This document shows positions 15,651-24,519 of a stretch of DNA of 64,000 nt, piece by piece. Both the position numbers and the translations under genes were made by a program. The stretch is from NCBI GenBank assembly GCA_040830725.1, contig JBFOMG010000032.1:3820-67819 (forward strand), written 5' to 3'. The notes under the pieces were generated by a model. That model had not been told where the DNA came from and ran no database searches. It saw only the letters and a program-made list of their open reading frames with translations. The stretch comes from JAWKWH01 sp040830725. Lineage in GTDB: Bacteria; Pseudomonadota; Alphaproteobacteria; Rhizobiales; Rhizobiaceae. The first letter of the stretch is position 1; each line of letters begins with the position of its first letter.

Positions 15651-16961
15651 ATGAACAAATCGGAAATCCATGCCTTGCTTCGGCCTGCCGAAGTGCATCG
15701 CGATGTCTATACCAGCCAGGCGGTGTTTCAGGAGGAAATGAAACATTTGTTCCGCAACGCCTGGATTTATGTCGGCCACGACAGCCAGGTGCCGAACAAG
15801 GGCGATTACTATTCCACCATGGTCGGCGATCAGCCGGTACTGATGGCGCGGCATACCGATATGACAGTTCGCCTGATGTATAACCGCTGTCCCCACAAGG
15901 GCACACAGGTTGTTATCGATACGAATGGAAATACGGGAAAATTCTTCCGCTGCCCGTATCATGCCTGGTCGTTCAAGACCGACGGTTCGCTTCTCGCGAT
16001 CCCGCTGAAAAAGGGTTACGAGAACACCGGTTTTGAGAAATCGTGCTCGTCGAAAGGCATGACGACGGTCGAAAATGTCAAAAACTATCGCGGCTTCATC
16101 TTCGCGCGATTGAACGACAGCGGTCAGGATTTCGAAGAGTTTTTCGGCGACTCGCTGTCCTCGCTTGACAACATGATCGACCGTTCGCCGGAGGGCCGGC
16201 TTGAAGTGGTCGGCTCGCCTTTGCGGTACATGCATCACTGCAACTGGAAAATGCTCGTTGAAAACCAGACCGACACCTGCCATCCGATGGTCGCCCACGA
16301 GTCTTCCGCCGGAACCGTCAAGGATATCTGGGACAAGGAAGGCGGCGACGGTCCGAAGCCGATGGCGGTCGAGGTGATCCTGCCGTTCATGAGCCCGTAT
16401 GAGTTCTTCGAAGGCATGGGCATTCGCACCTGGGACAATGGTCACGGCCATACAGGTGTGCACCACTCCATTCACTCCGATTATTCGATGGCGCCGGGCT
16501 ATTTCGAACAGATGGTGGAAGCCTATGGCGAGGACCGCGCCAAGGAGATTCTCGGCGAGAACCGTCACAACACGGTGTATTTCCCCAATATGATGATCAA
16601 GGGGCCAATCCAGTCGCTGCGCCTGTTCAAACCGATCGCCGCCGACAAGACGCTGGTTGAATCCTGGATCTTCCGGCTGGTCGGCGCACCCGACATGCTG
16701 CTGGAACGCACTGCGATGTACAACCGGCTGATCAACGCGCCAACTTCGATTGTCGGTCACGACGATCTCGAAATGTATGAGCGGGCGCAATCCGGCCTGA
16801 TGAGCGACGGCATGGAATGGGTCAATGTGCAACGGCTTTACGACGAGAACGAAGCCGACAATCCGGTCGCGGTCTACAACGGCACGACGGAAGCACAGAT
16901 GCGAAACCAGTTTCGTGCCTGGGAGAAATTCATGACCATGTCGATGGGTGAGGCCGCATAA
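15651..16961 (+). CDS. Rieske ring-hydroxylating dioxygenase, alpha subunit
   Basis: A 436-residue catalytic subunit. The Rieske [2Fe-2S] ligands are in CPHKGTQ and CPYHAWSF (about residues 81-104). The mononuclear iron site is ENQTDTCHPMVAH (D-x2-H-x4-H near residues 205-218). A GGGAGGA ribosome-binding site precedes the ATG. Separate alpha and beta subunits plus a fused flavin-ferredoxin reductase make this a two-component dioxygenase. In an iad-type auxin pathway this enzyme converts indole-3-acetate to dioxindole-3-acetate. The substrate here is inferred from the downstream genes. Confidence 0.93.
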   Translation: MNKSEIHALLRPAEVHRDVYTSQAVFQEEMKHLFRNAWIYVGHDSQVPNKGDYYSTMVGDQPVLMARHTDMTVRLMYNRCPHKGTQVVIDTNGNTGKFFRCPYHAWSFKTDGSLLAIPLKKGYENTGFEKSCSSKGMTTVENVKNYRGFIFARLNDSGQDFEEFFGDSLSSLDNMIDRSPEGRLEVVGSPLRYMHHCNWKMLVENQTDTCHPMVAHESSAGTVKDIWDKEGGDGPKPMAVEVILPFMSPYEFFEGMGIRTWDNGHGHTGVHHSIHSDYSMAPGYFEQMVEAYGEDRAKEILGENRHNTVYFPNMMIKGPIQSLRLFKPIAADKTLVESWIFRLVGAPDMLLERTAMYNRLINAPTSIVGHDDLEMYERAQSGLMSDGMEWVNVQRLYDENEADNPVAVYNGTTEAQMRNQFRAWEKFMTMSMGEAA

Positions 16962-17440
16962 TGAAACCGACCGAAAAAGACCTCACGGATTTTGTTGTGC
17001 GCGAAGCCCGTCTCATTGACGAGCGGAAATTTCTCGACTGGTTGGCGCTGTTTGCCGAAGACGGCATCTACTGGATGCCGCTTGAGTGGGACCAGGAAGA
17101 GGAGCATCTTACCACCTCCCTGCTCTATGAAGACATGCTCTTGCTGCGCACGCGGGTTCAACGGCTGGAGGGAGAGCGGACCTTCTCCCAAAAACCGAAA
17201 AGCCGCTGTCAGCACCTGCTGCAAGCTCCGCAGATCGATTCAATCGACCATGATGCCAATTTGTATCAGACCTTCACGCCGTTTCATTATGCGGAGACAC
17301 GGTTCGACGAGCAGGTGATTTTGGCCGGATGGGCGCGGCACAGCCTGTCTGTCATCGATGGCGAATTGAAAATTCGCAAGAAGCGGGTCGATATCGTCAA
17401 TTGCGATGCACCTCACCGCAATATCCAGCTGTTCATCTGA
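16961..17440 (+). CDS. Rieske ring-hydroxylating dioxygenase, beta subunit
   Basis: A 159-residue small subunit with the NTF2-like fold of ring-hydroxylating dioxygenase beta chains. Typical stretches are EARLIDERKFLDWLALFAED, GIYWMPLEW, and the closing RKKRVDIVNCDAPHRNIQLF. It shares one base with the alpha-subunit stop (TAATG overlap), so the two are translated in step to give the alpha-beta hexamer. Confidence 0.92.
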   Translation: MKPTEKDLTDFVVREARLIDERKFLDWLALFAEDGIYWMPLEWDQEEEHLTTSLLYEDMLLLRTRVQRLEGERTFSQKPKSRCQHLLQAPQIDSIDHDANLYQTFTPFHYAETRFDEQVILAGWARHSLSVIDGELKIRKKRVDIVNCDAPHRNIQLFI

Positions 17441-17447
17441 CCGGCCA

Positions 17448-19079
17448 ATGAGCGATTTTCCAGATCCGCTTTCGTTTGAATGTGTGCATGATTTTTTTGC
17501 GCACACATCCCGCGTGTACCCCGAGAGGGCCTTCGTTGAAGTGTTGGCTGAAACTGCCGGAATTTACGGAATCACGCCGGGTGAGATCTCTTATCGCCGC
17601 ATTAGTGAACGCGTTTCCGATCTTCGAAACCGGTATCAGTCCGCCGGGTATGGCGCCGGACACCGCGTCGGCATGCTGCTGGAAAACCGGCCATCGTTTT
17701 TTGAGCACTGGTTCGCGCTCAACAGCCTTGGCGTGTCGATCGTTCCCGTCAACCCAGACCTGCGATCCGCTGAGCTTGAATACCTGATCAATCATTCAGA
17801 GATGTGTCTCGCAATTGCGATAAGCGACCGGCAAGAAGACCTGCGCGCAGCCGGCAATGGTTTGGCGGTGATTGGACCGGACGATGAAATTCCCGCGGCT
17901 CCGATCCGCGGCACGATCCAATCGGGCACGCGCGACAGTGAAGCCGCCCTGCTCTACACATCAGGCACCACCGGCCTGCCGAAAGGTTGTGTGCTTTCAA
18001 ACACCTATTTTCTCAATTGCGGCAGCTGGTATCGCAACGTCGGCGGTTATTGCGCGATCGGGTTCGACGAAGAGCGAATGCTGACACCGCTGCCGCTGTT
18101 CCACATGAATGCACTTGCCTGTTCGTCAATGGCGATGGTGGCGGTCGGTGGTTGCCTGATCGTGCTCGACCGTTTTCATCCCGCCACATGGTGGCAGTCG
18201 GTGAAAGATTCAAAGGCCACCGTTGTTCATTATCTCGGCGTGATGCCGGCGCTGTTGATGAATGCGCCGGTGACGGAACTGGAAACCGACAATTCGGTGC
18301 GCTTCGGTTTTGGCGCCGGTGTCGACAAGAAACTGCACGGCCCGTCGGAGAAACGTTTCGGCTTTCCGCTTATCGAGGGCTGGGCGATGACGGAGACCGG
18401 CAATGGCGGAATCACGGTCTGCTCAAAAGGAGACCGACACGTCGGAACCAGCAATATCGGCGCGCCGGAGCCGGAAGTTGCCGTCCGGGTGGAAAACGAT
18501 GCGGGCGGCGAATGTGGCGTTGGCGAGCCCGGTGAACTGCTGGTTCGGCGCAATGGTCCCGATCCGAAGTTCGGCTTCTTTGACCGCTACCTGAAAGACG
18601 AGGAAGCGACGAACGAAGCCTGGCGAGGCGGCTGGTTCCATACGGGAGATATCGTCGCCAAATGCGATGACGGCACCATGGTCTTCGTCGACCGCAAGAA
18701 AAACGTCATTCGCCGTTCCGGCGAGAACATCGCTGCCGTTGAGGTGGAGAGCATCCTCAACCGCCATCCCGACATTGAGGTGTGTGCTGTGGCGGCCACA
18801 CCCGACCCCATCCGCGGCGACGAGGTCTTTGCCTGCATCATCCGTTCGCAGGCTGCCCCTGAAGCTGACGCAAGTGCTTTTGCCGATGCGTTGATGCAGT
18901 GGTGCCAGGGACAGATGGCCTATTACAAGGCGCCCGGTTACATCGCCGTGGTCGATGCGATCCCCCTGACTTCGACCAACAAGATACAAAGGGGTGAATT
19001 GAAGAAACTGGTTGAGAAATTGCGCAGCGATCCCGGCACGATCGATGTCCGCCATTTCAAGAAAAGGACCGCTGCCTGA
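17448..19079 (+). CDS. AMP-forming acyl/aryl-CoA ligase
   Basis: A 543-residue ANL-superfamily enzyme. The P-loop is LLYTSGTTGLPKGCVLS, the adenine-binding motif GWAMTETGNGG, and the hinge WFHTGDIVAKCDDGTMVFVD with RKKNVIRRSGENIAA. The catalytic Lys is in TSTNKIQRGELKK near the C-terminus. It activates a carboxylate as its CoA thioester using ATP. In the proposed scheme it acts on the hydroxylated oxindole-acetate so that the next step can release acetyl-CoA. The ATG at 17448 is chosen over a frame extension overlapping the beta subunit. Confidence 0.92.
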   Translation: MSDFPDPLSFECVHDFFAHTSRVYPERAFVEVLAETAGIYGITPGEISYRRISERVSDLRNRYQSAGYGAGHRVGMLLENRPSFFEHWFALNSLGVSIVPVNPDLRSAELEYLINHSEMCLAIAISDRQEDLRAAGNGLAVIGPDDEIPAAPIRGTIQSGTRDSEAALLYTSGTTGLPKGCVLSNTYFLNCGSWYRNVGGYCAIGFDEERMLTPLPLFHMNALACSSMAMVAVGGCLIVLDRFHPATWWQSVKDSKATVVHYLGVMPALLMNAPVTELETDNSVRFGFGAGVDKKLHGPSEKRFGFPLIEGWAMTETGNGGITVCSKGDRHVGTSNIGAPEPEVAVRVENDAGGECGVGEPGELLVRRNGPDPKFGFFDRYLKDEEATNEAWRGGWFHTGDIVAKCDDGTMVFVDRKKNVIRRSGENIAAVEVESILNRHPDIEVCAVAATPDPIRGDEVFACIIRSQAAPEADASAFADALMQWCQGQMAYYKAPGYIAVVDAIPLTSTNKIQRGELKKLVEKLRSDPGTIDVRHFKKRTAA

Positions 19080-20260
19080 TGGCCGGTTCTGCCAGTCGTG
19101 CCAATTACGACGGAGCCGTGGCCGCCGTGCCGGTAACCATCGCTTATGAACGCTATTCCCACGAGACGGCTCATTGGTGGATTGCACGTGCGCTGGGTGA
19201 GCTGGCGCGCAAGGCCGGCATCAAGCCTGCCGATATCGACGGGATGACCGTATCCTCATTTACGCTTCATCCCGATACAGCGGTCGGACTGACACAGCAC
19301 CTCGGCCTCACCCTGCGCTGGCTCGATCACATTCCGATGGGCGGTGCGTCGGGTATCGTCGCGCTTCGCCGCGCGGCGCGGGCGGTGCAGTCCGGAGATG
19401 CCTCGATCGTTGCCTGCCTGGCCGGTGACACCAACCATGTCGACTCGTTCAGGAGGATGCTGACCAGCTTTTCGCGCTTTGCACAGGACGGGTCGTATCC
19501 CTACGGTTCCGGCGGCCCCAACGCTACATTTGCGCTGCTGACCGATCGCTATATGCGCGATTACGGCGTGAAACGGGAGGATTTTGGCAAGATCTGTGTG
19601 GCGCAACGCGACAATGCGCTTGCGGTACCGCATGCATTGATGAAAAAGCCGCTCACGCTCGATGACTACATGACTGCGCGCGCTGTTTCCGATCCGATCC
19701 ACCTGTTCGACTGTGTCATGCCTTGCGCCGGCGCCGAGGCATTTTTGGTGACGACCGTAGAGATCGCCAAGGATCTGGGACTGAAGCAGGTGCGAATTCT
19801 CTCAACGATCGAGCGTCACAATGCCTATCCCGATGACCCGATACAGCTTCGTGGCGGCTGGGCGCTCGACGGCCACGAATTTTGGTCGATGGCCGGAATC
19901 TCGCCGGATCGTGTGGACTTCCTGCAGACCTATGATGATTACCCGGTGATCTGCATGATGCAGATGGAAGACCTCGGCTTCTGCGAGAAGGGCGAAAGCG
20001 CAGAGTTTGTACGCGCCAACAGCTTGACGGCGGATGGCTCGTTTCCGCACAACACATCCGGGGGGCAGTTGTCCGTCGGTCAGGCGGGAGCAGCGGGTGG
20101 TTTTCTTGGCATGGTCGAGGCGCTCGGCCAGCTGACCGGAAGCGCAGCGGGTCAGCAGGTTGAGAATGCCAAGATCGGTGTGGTTTCGGGTTTCGGCATG
20201 GTCAATTACGATCGTGGCATCTGCTCCGGCGCGGCGATATTGGCGGGAGAGGATGCATGA
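19079..20260 (+). CDS. thiolase-fold protein lacking the nucleophilic Cys, candidate retro-aldolase
   Basis: A 393-residue protein with the thiolase fold (SCP-x-type thiolase family). Where thiolases have Cys in a CASG motif, this one has MGGASGIVALRRAARAV, so the acyl-enzyme Cys is absent. The late GHP histidine motif is also changed, to NTSGGQLSVGQAGAAGG. Members with these losses (Ltp2-type) partner with DUF35 proteins and cleave beta-hydroxyacyl-CoAs by retro-aldol chemistry. The next gene supplies a DUF35 domain with a 4-base ATGA overlap, which fits such a complex. Predicted action: splitting a 3-hydroxy-oxindole-3-acetyl-CoA into a ketone and acetyl-CoA. Confidence 0.8.
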   Translation: MAGSASRANYDGAVAAVPVTIAYERYSHETAHWWIARALGELARKAGIKPADIDGMTVSSFTLHPDTAVGLTQHLGLTLRWLDHIPMGGASGIVALRRAARAVQSGDASIVACLAGDTNHVDSFRRMLTSFSRFAQDGSYPYGSGGPNATFALLTDRYMRDYGVKREDFGKICVAQRDNALAVPHALMKKPLTLDDYMTARAVSDPIHLFDCVMPCAGAEAFLVTTVEIAKDLGLKQVRILSTIERHNAYPDDPIQLRGGWALDGHEFWSMAGISPDRVDFLQTYDDYPVICMMQMEDLGFCEKGESAEFVRANSLTADGSFPHNTSGGQLSVGQAGAAGGFLGMVEALGQLTGSAAGQQVENAKIGVVSGFGMVNYDRGICSGAAILAGEDA

Positions 20261-21510
20261 CAGAACCTCTCAAAAAGCCACCGCGCAAGGACCCGCAGAA
20301 AAGAACGGTCTCACCGACCCTGCCCCCGGCGTCCAGAAGCCGCAAAGCGCTTGGATTTCTGGTTGCGGCAGCGGAGGGAAGATTTGCACTGCAGCAATGC
20401 GACGATTGTCAAACCGTCTGCCACCCGCCCCGTGAAGCCTGCCCGAAATGCCTGTCGATGGACCTGGTCTGGCGCGACATGCCGACAGGCGGCGAACTGA
20501 TCGCGGAAACGATGATCCGCACATCGACGAACACCTATTTTCGCGAGCGTACCCCTTGGCGGACCGGCACGGTAAAGCTCGATGCCGGTGTGACAGTGAT
20601 GGCCCACATCCATGGCGATGTAAAACAAGGCGCGCGCGTTCGCATGATCGCCCGCACCGACAAATCGGGAAAAGGCGTGATGATGGCGCTTCCCGAACAG
20701 GAGACCGATAAGATGGCTGACGACCGGCAATTGCGCGAGCTGACCTGTGATCCAAAGCACCGGCGCGTGTTGGTGACCGATTGCCGGACTGCGTCCGGCC
20801 AGGCATTGGCGAAGGCGTTGAGCGAAGCTGGCGCTTCAATTGTGTTCGCCGGGATTTCGGAGGCTTGGCGGCCATATCAGGGTGCTGCGTCGCTCACAGC
20901 AGTTCCGAATGTCGAGATCGTGCCGCTTGACCTGACCGACACGACTTCGGTCAAGGAACTGGCCGGCGAGATAGGCGGCAAAGTCGATATTCTCGTCAAC
21001 AATGCCGAATATGTGCGCCCCGGCGGCGCGCTCGACCGCGACGATGTGGTGACGGCGCGGGACGAAATGGAAGTGAACTATTTCGGCCCGCTCAGACTGA
21101 TGCAGGCATTTGGCGCCGCGATGCGGTCGCGCGGTGCTGACGGCGTCAACAGCGCTTGTGCGTGGGTGCAGATTTCATCGGTCTACGCATTGGCAAACTG
21201 GCCTGTCTTCGGCTGCACTTCTGCAAGCCAGGCTGCCGCGGTCTCACTAGGTCAAAGCCTGCGTGGTGAACTCGCCGGCAGCGGCGTCAAGGTCGTCAAT
21301 GTTTTCAGCGGACCGCTTGAGGAAGATTGGAGGCAGCCGCTGCCGCCTCCGAAGGTAACCCCGCAGGTGCTGGCCCGCAACATCGTTGGTGGATTGCAGC
21401 AGGGGCTGGAGGAAATTGTCGTTGGCGATGTCGCCAAGGATTTCATGCGGCGCTTTCGAGAAGATCCACGCGTGGTGGAGCGGGAACTGACCGGGATTGA
21501 GGGGATTTGA
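20257..21510 (+). CDS. DUF35 OB-fold protein fused to a degenerate SDR domain
   Basis: 417 residues in two parts. Residues about 28-150 are a DUF35 unit: a rubredoxin-like zinc ribbon (CDDCQTVCHPPREACPKC) and an OB-fold (ETMIRTSTNTYFRERTPWRT ... KQGARVRMIARTD). Residues about 165-417 are a short-chain dehydrogenase fold, but the cofactor loop is irregular (VTDCRTASGQALA) and the catalytic Tyr and Lys are gone (TSASQ in place of YSASK). The SDR part is therefore likely a scaffold, not an enzyme. DUF35 proteins bind thiolase-like aldolases, and the partner is the overlapping upstream gene. Confidence 0.85.
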   Translation: MTEPLKKPPRKDPQKRTVSPTLPPASRSRKALGFLVAAAEGRFALQQCDDCQTVCHPPREACPKCLSMDLVWRDMPTGGELIAETMIRTSTNTYFRERTPWRTGTVKLDAGVTVMAHIHGDVKQGARVRMIARTDKSGKGVMMALPEQETDKMADDRQLRELTCDPKHRRVLVTDCRTASGQALAKALSEAGASIVFAGISEAWRPYQGAASLTAVPNVEIVPLDLTDTTSVKELAGEIGGKVDILVNNAEYVRPGGALDRDDVVTARDEMEVNYFGPLRLMQAFGAAMRSRGADGVNSACAWVQISSVYALANWPVFGCTSASQAAAVSLGQSLRGELAGSGVKVVNVFSGPLEEDWRQPLPPPKVTPQVLARNIVGGLQQGLEEIVVGDVAKDFMRRFREDPRVVERELTGIEGI

Positions 21511-21511
21511 A

Positions 21512-22309
21512 GTGAGTACCACAAATGCCGAACTGCTGGGTGGACTGGCTGCCGCTTTGGGCAATGGCGGCATCAGAATCGTCGACCTGACCCACACGCT
21601 CGACCCCGATTTTCCGGTGATCATCCTGCCGCCCGAATTCGGCCAGTGCGCCCGTTTCCGGGTCGAGGAAGTCTCCCGCTATGATCATCGCGGGCCGGGT
21701 TGGTACTGGCGCAATTTTTCCTGCGGCGAGCATACCGGCACGCATTTTGACGCCCCGGTGCACTGGGTATCCGGCAAGGACCTGCCGAATGCGACTGTCG
21801 ATTCAATTCCCGCGGAAGCCTTTGTGCGTCCGGCCTGTGTCATTGATTGTTCGAATGAAGCGGCGGCGGATGAAGATTTTCTGATGACGCCGGAAGTTGT
21901 TCAGGCGTGGGAAGCAACGCACGGCGACATACCGGACGGCGCCTGGGTTCTCATGCGCACCGACTGGTCCAGGCGCACCGGCGGCGAATATCTGAACATG
22001 CGAGAAGATGGCGCCCATTCGCCGGGGCCGGCTTCGGAAACCATTGAATACCTGCTGGAGAAGCGAAACATTGTCGGCTTCGGCACCGAGACTGTCGGCA
22101 CCGATGCCGGGCAGGCCGCACATTTGTCACCGCCCTACCCGGCGCACTTTCTGCTTCATGGCGCAGGAAAATATGGGCTGCAGTGCCTTGCCAATCTCGA
22201 TCAGCTGCCACCGACCGGTGCAATGCTGATTTGCCCTCCGCTCAAGATCAAGCACGGTTCCGGCAGTCCGCTTCGTGTTCTGGCAATGGTCGCAGGAGAT
22301 GGACAATGA
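21512..22309 (+). CDS. cyclase-family metal hydrolase, isatin hydrolase-like
   Basis: A 265-residue member of the cyclase/kynurenine formamidase-like family (PF04199 type). The metal and catalytic signature is HTGTHFDAPVHW, with His74, His78, Asp80 and His84 when counted from the GTG at 21512. This spacing and numbering are within one residue of what I recall for isatin hydrolase (His73, His77, Asp79, His83). Isatin hydrolase opens isatin to isatinate using Mn(2+). A neighbouring Trp-rich loop (GPGWYWRNF) could bind an aromatic substrate. GTG start with a GAGGGG match; the end overlaps the next start by 4 bases. Confidence 0.82.
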   Translation: MSTTNAELLGGLAAALGNGGIRIVDLTHTLDPDFPVIILPPEFGQCARFRVEEVSRYDHRGPGWYWRNFSCGEHTGTHFDAPVHWVSGKDLPNATVDSIPAEAFVRPACVIDCSNEAAADEDFLMTPEVVQAWEATHGDIPDGAWVLMRTDWSRRTGGEYLNMREDGAHSPGPASETIEYLLEKRNIVGFGTETVGTDAGQAAHLSPPYPAHFLLHGAGKYGLQCLANLDQLPPTGAMLICPPLKIKHGSGSPLRVLAMVAGDGQ

Positions 22310-23037
22310 GCAGGCGTGAACTTGTAGCTGTGGTCACCGGCGGAAGCGCCGGTATCGGCGCCAAGCTTTGCGAAGAAATGCTGGCAGGCGGCTATACCGT
22401 TGTATGCGTCGCTCGGCGTGACCCGGAATTTGCCCATGAAAGGCTGCATTCGGTCAAAGCGGATCTGACCGATGCGGCGGATACCGAGCGCGCCGCGGCC
22501 GAGATTGCCAACCGCTTCAACGTTACGCATTTCATCCACAATGCCGGTATTATCCTGCCCAATCTTGTCGAAGACGCCAAAATGGAAGACCTGCATACGC
22601 TGACGCAGCTTCACGCAGGTGCAGCGTTGACGTTCGTTCAGGCATTTCTGCCGGCAATGAAGGAAGCAGGCTTTGGCCGCATCATCTTCAATTCGTCGCG
22701 AGCGGCGCTCGGCGCCATCACACGAACGGCGTATTCCTACTCCAAAGCAGGACTGCACGGCATGGCGCGCACCTGGGCGCTGGAGCTGGGTCCGCACGGT
22801 ATCACGGCCAATGTCGTCGCGCCCGGACCGGTGCTGACCGACAATTTCTGGGGCATCATCGACAAGGGCAGCGAGCGTGAACAGAAACTGGCCGACAGCC
22901 TACCGGTCAGACGGCTCGGCACGGTGGACGATGTGACCAAGGCGCTGATGTATTTCGCCGATCCCGACAATGGCTACGTCACCGGCCAGACGCTTTATGT
23001 TTGCGGCGGCGCCAGTATTGGTGGTGTGACGTTGTAG
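22306..23037 (+). CDS. short-chain dehydrogenase/reductase
   Basis: A 243-residue classical SDR with intact motifs: TGGSAGIGAK for the cofactor, HNAGI, the active-site Ser in INSS-type FNSSRAAL, and YSYSK (Tyr and Lys). The C-terminal NGYVTGQTLYVCGGASIG is also standard. Unlike the SDR domain fused to DUF35 upstream, this enzyme should be active. It could oxidise or reduce an alcohol intermediate of the pathway; the step is not assigned. Last gene of the rightward operon. Confidence 0.9.
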   Translation: MSRRELVAVVTGGSAGIGAKLCEEMLAGGYTVVCVARRDPEFAHERLHSVKADLTDAADTERAAAEIANRFNVTHFIHNAGIILPNLVEDAKMEDLHTLTQLHAGAALTFVQAFLPAMKEAGFGRIIFNSSRAALGAITRTAYSYSKAGLHGMARTWALELGPHGITANVVAPGPVLTDNFWGIIDKGSEREQKLADSLPVRRLGTVDDVTKALMYFADPDNGYVTGQTLYVCGGASIGGVTL

Positions 23038-23055
23038 GGCAGATTGCGCGGACGA

Positions 23056-24405
23056 TTACGTCGCGTCTTTCAACCACCGTTCTTCCAGTTCCTTGCGCAA
23101 GGTTGCAATGGCCAGGCCGCCATCGATTTCCACATCGTCATAGGTCAGGATTTTGTCGGCCGGCACATCGCGGATGAGCTTGATGTCACCGCTGAGGCCG
23201 AGCGGCAGCGCGCGAATAGGTACGGAAACCGACACCGGCCGCAACTGGCCGGCGACAGTGTAACCGCCCTCCCCGTCCAGCATCTCACCGGCTTTCAAAT
23301 CGCGTTTTGAGACAGCGACCACATCGGCGGAAAAGGTTTCGGCAGTGCCCGTTGTCTCGCCGCGCAGGGCAACCGAGGCGACCGACAAGCCCAATTCCAG
23401 CCCGATCATGTGCCAGGGTTTGTAGACGCTGGCAAAGCGCCCACTGTCATCTGTACGAACCTTGTATTCTTCAAAGCACCGGCGCTGATATTCATCAGCG
23501 GCTTCAATGCAAACCCAGACACCCATGCGGATGTCATGTTCGAGTTCCGTACCATCGGCCTGCAGTGAGGAAATCACCTCTACAGTTCCAGTTTGCTCCA
23601 GAACGCCTCCGCTATCGCGCGGGCGCATCAGCGAGGGAATGTCGTCAATCGCGCCCAGCGGATATTGCAGACCGCCCTTCGGCGCTGAAAGTCCACAAGC
23701 ATTGGCAATAGCCGCCGATTCGATCGCCGGTTTGGTGCCATCGAGGAAGGAGTTGAACATTTTCGGATTGAGACGGCCTCTTTCAGCCTGTTCGCGAGTG
23801 AGCCCCCAATGGTCCCAGACCGTGTCGGGTGTCGAAAACCGGTATTCCGGTTTCCACTTGTGACCGCGGCCCGCTGCCACCACCTGAAAACCACAGGTCC
23901 GCGCCCAATCGACCAGCTCGCAGACCATGGCCGGCTGGTCGCCGTAGGCCATGGAGTAAAGAACGCCGGCCGACTTTGCCCGGGCCGCCAACGCGGCGCC
24001 GCAAACCGCGTCGGCTTCAACCGTGGCGCTGACAACGTGTTTGCCGTTGTCAAATGCAGCCAGTGCATGGTCGATAGCGACCACCGGATTTCCGGTGCAC
24101 TCGACAATGATGTCGATTTCCGGCGCCGAGATCAGATCACGGACACTGTCAGTAAGGCGTGTTGTGCCAGTTGTCAGCGCGTCCTCGATCGAGCCAGCTA
24201 CTCGCCTGTCCTCTTCCCAACCGATCAAATTCAGATGGGATCGTGCGGCTTCGAGATTAAGATCAGCGATGGCGACGACATGCAGACCGGGAATGCGAAC
24301 TGCCTGGGACAAAAACATCGAGCCGAACTTGCCGGCGCCGATCACACCAATCCGGACGGGATTACCGTCGACAGCACGTTGCTGCAGTTGTTGGTACAGA
24401 CTCAT
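23056..24405 (-). CDS. DRL-like NAD(P)-dependent oxidoreductase with SAF domain
   Basis: A 449-residue protein. The N-terminal Rossmann domain resembles homoserine dehydrogenase (RIGVIGAGKFGSMFLSQAV, DIIVECTGNP). The middle has a catalytic-like domain (GDQPAMVCELVDWARTCGF, AGRGHKWKPEY), and the C-terminus carries a SAF domain (VAVSKRDLKAGEMLDGEGGY). This is the layout of the DRL (DXR-II) family known from Brucella, whose studied member reduces deoxyxylulose phosphate; other members are of unknown substrate. It converges on the catabolic operon with 18 bases between stops. The ATG at 24405 has GGAGGA upstream. Confidence 0.8.
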   Translation of the reverse strand: MSLYQQLQQRAVDGNPVRIGVIGAGKFGSMFLSQAVRIPGLHVVAIADLNLEAARSHLNLIGWEEDRRVAGSIEDALTTGTTRLTDSVRDLISAPEIDIIVECTGNPVVAIDHALAAFDNGKHVVSATVEADAVCGAALAARAKSAGVLYSMAYGDQPAMVCELVDWARTCGFQVVAAGRGHKWKPEYRFSTPDTVWDHWGLTREQAERGRLNPKMFNSFLDGTKPAIESAAIANACGLSAPKGGLQYPLGAIDDIPSLMRPRDSGGVLEQTGTVEVISSLQADGTELEHDIRMGVWVCIEAADEYQRRCFEEYKVRTDDSGRFASVYKPWHMIGLELGLSVASVALRGETTGTAETFSADVVAVSKRDLKAGEMLDGEGGYTVAGQLRPVSVSVPIRALPLGLSGDIKLIRDVPADKILTYDDVEIDGGLAIATLRKELEERWLKDAT

Positions 24406-24519
24406 GAACACTTCCTCCGCTGGCCAACTTTCTCCATTGGTTCCGGGAAATCAATGCGGTGACCGCGGATTGCCAGCCCGGTACTTGACGTGACCACAAA
24501 AAATAATGCGAATGGCTTG

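Noticed and set aside
15531..16832. 433-codon open frame antisense to the Rieske alpha subunit
   Set aside because: Shadow frame on the reverse strand of a GC-rich gene with clear catalytic motifs on the forward strand.
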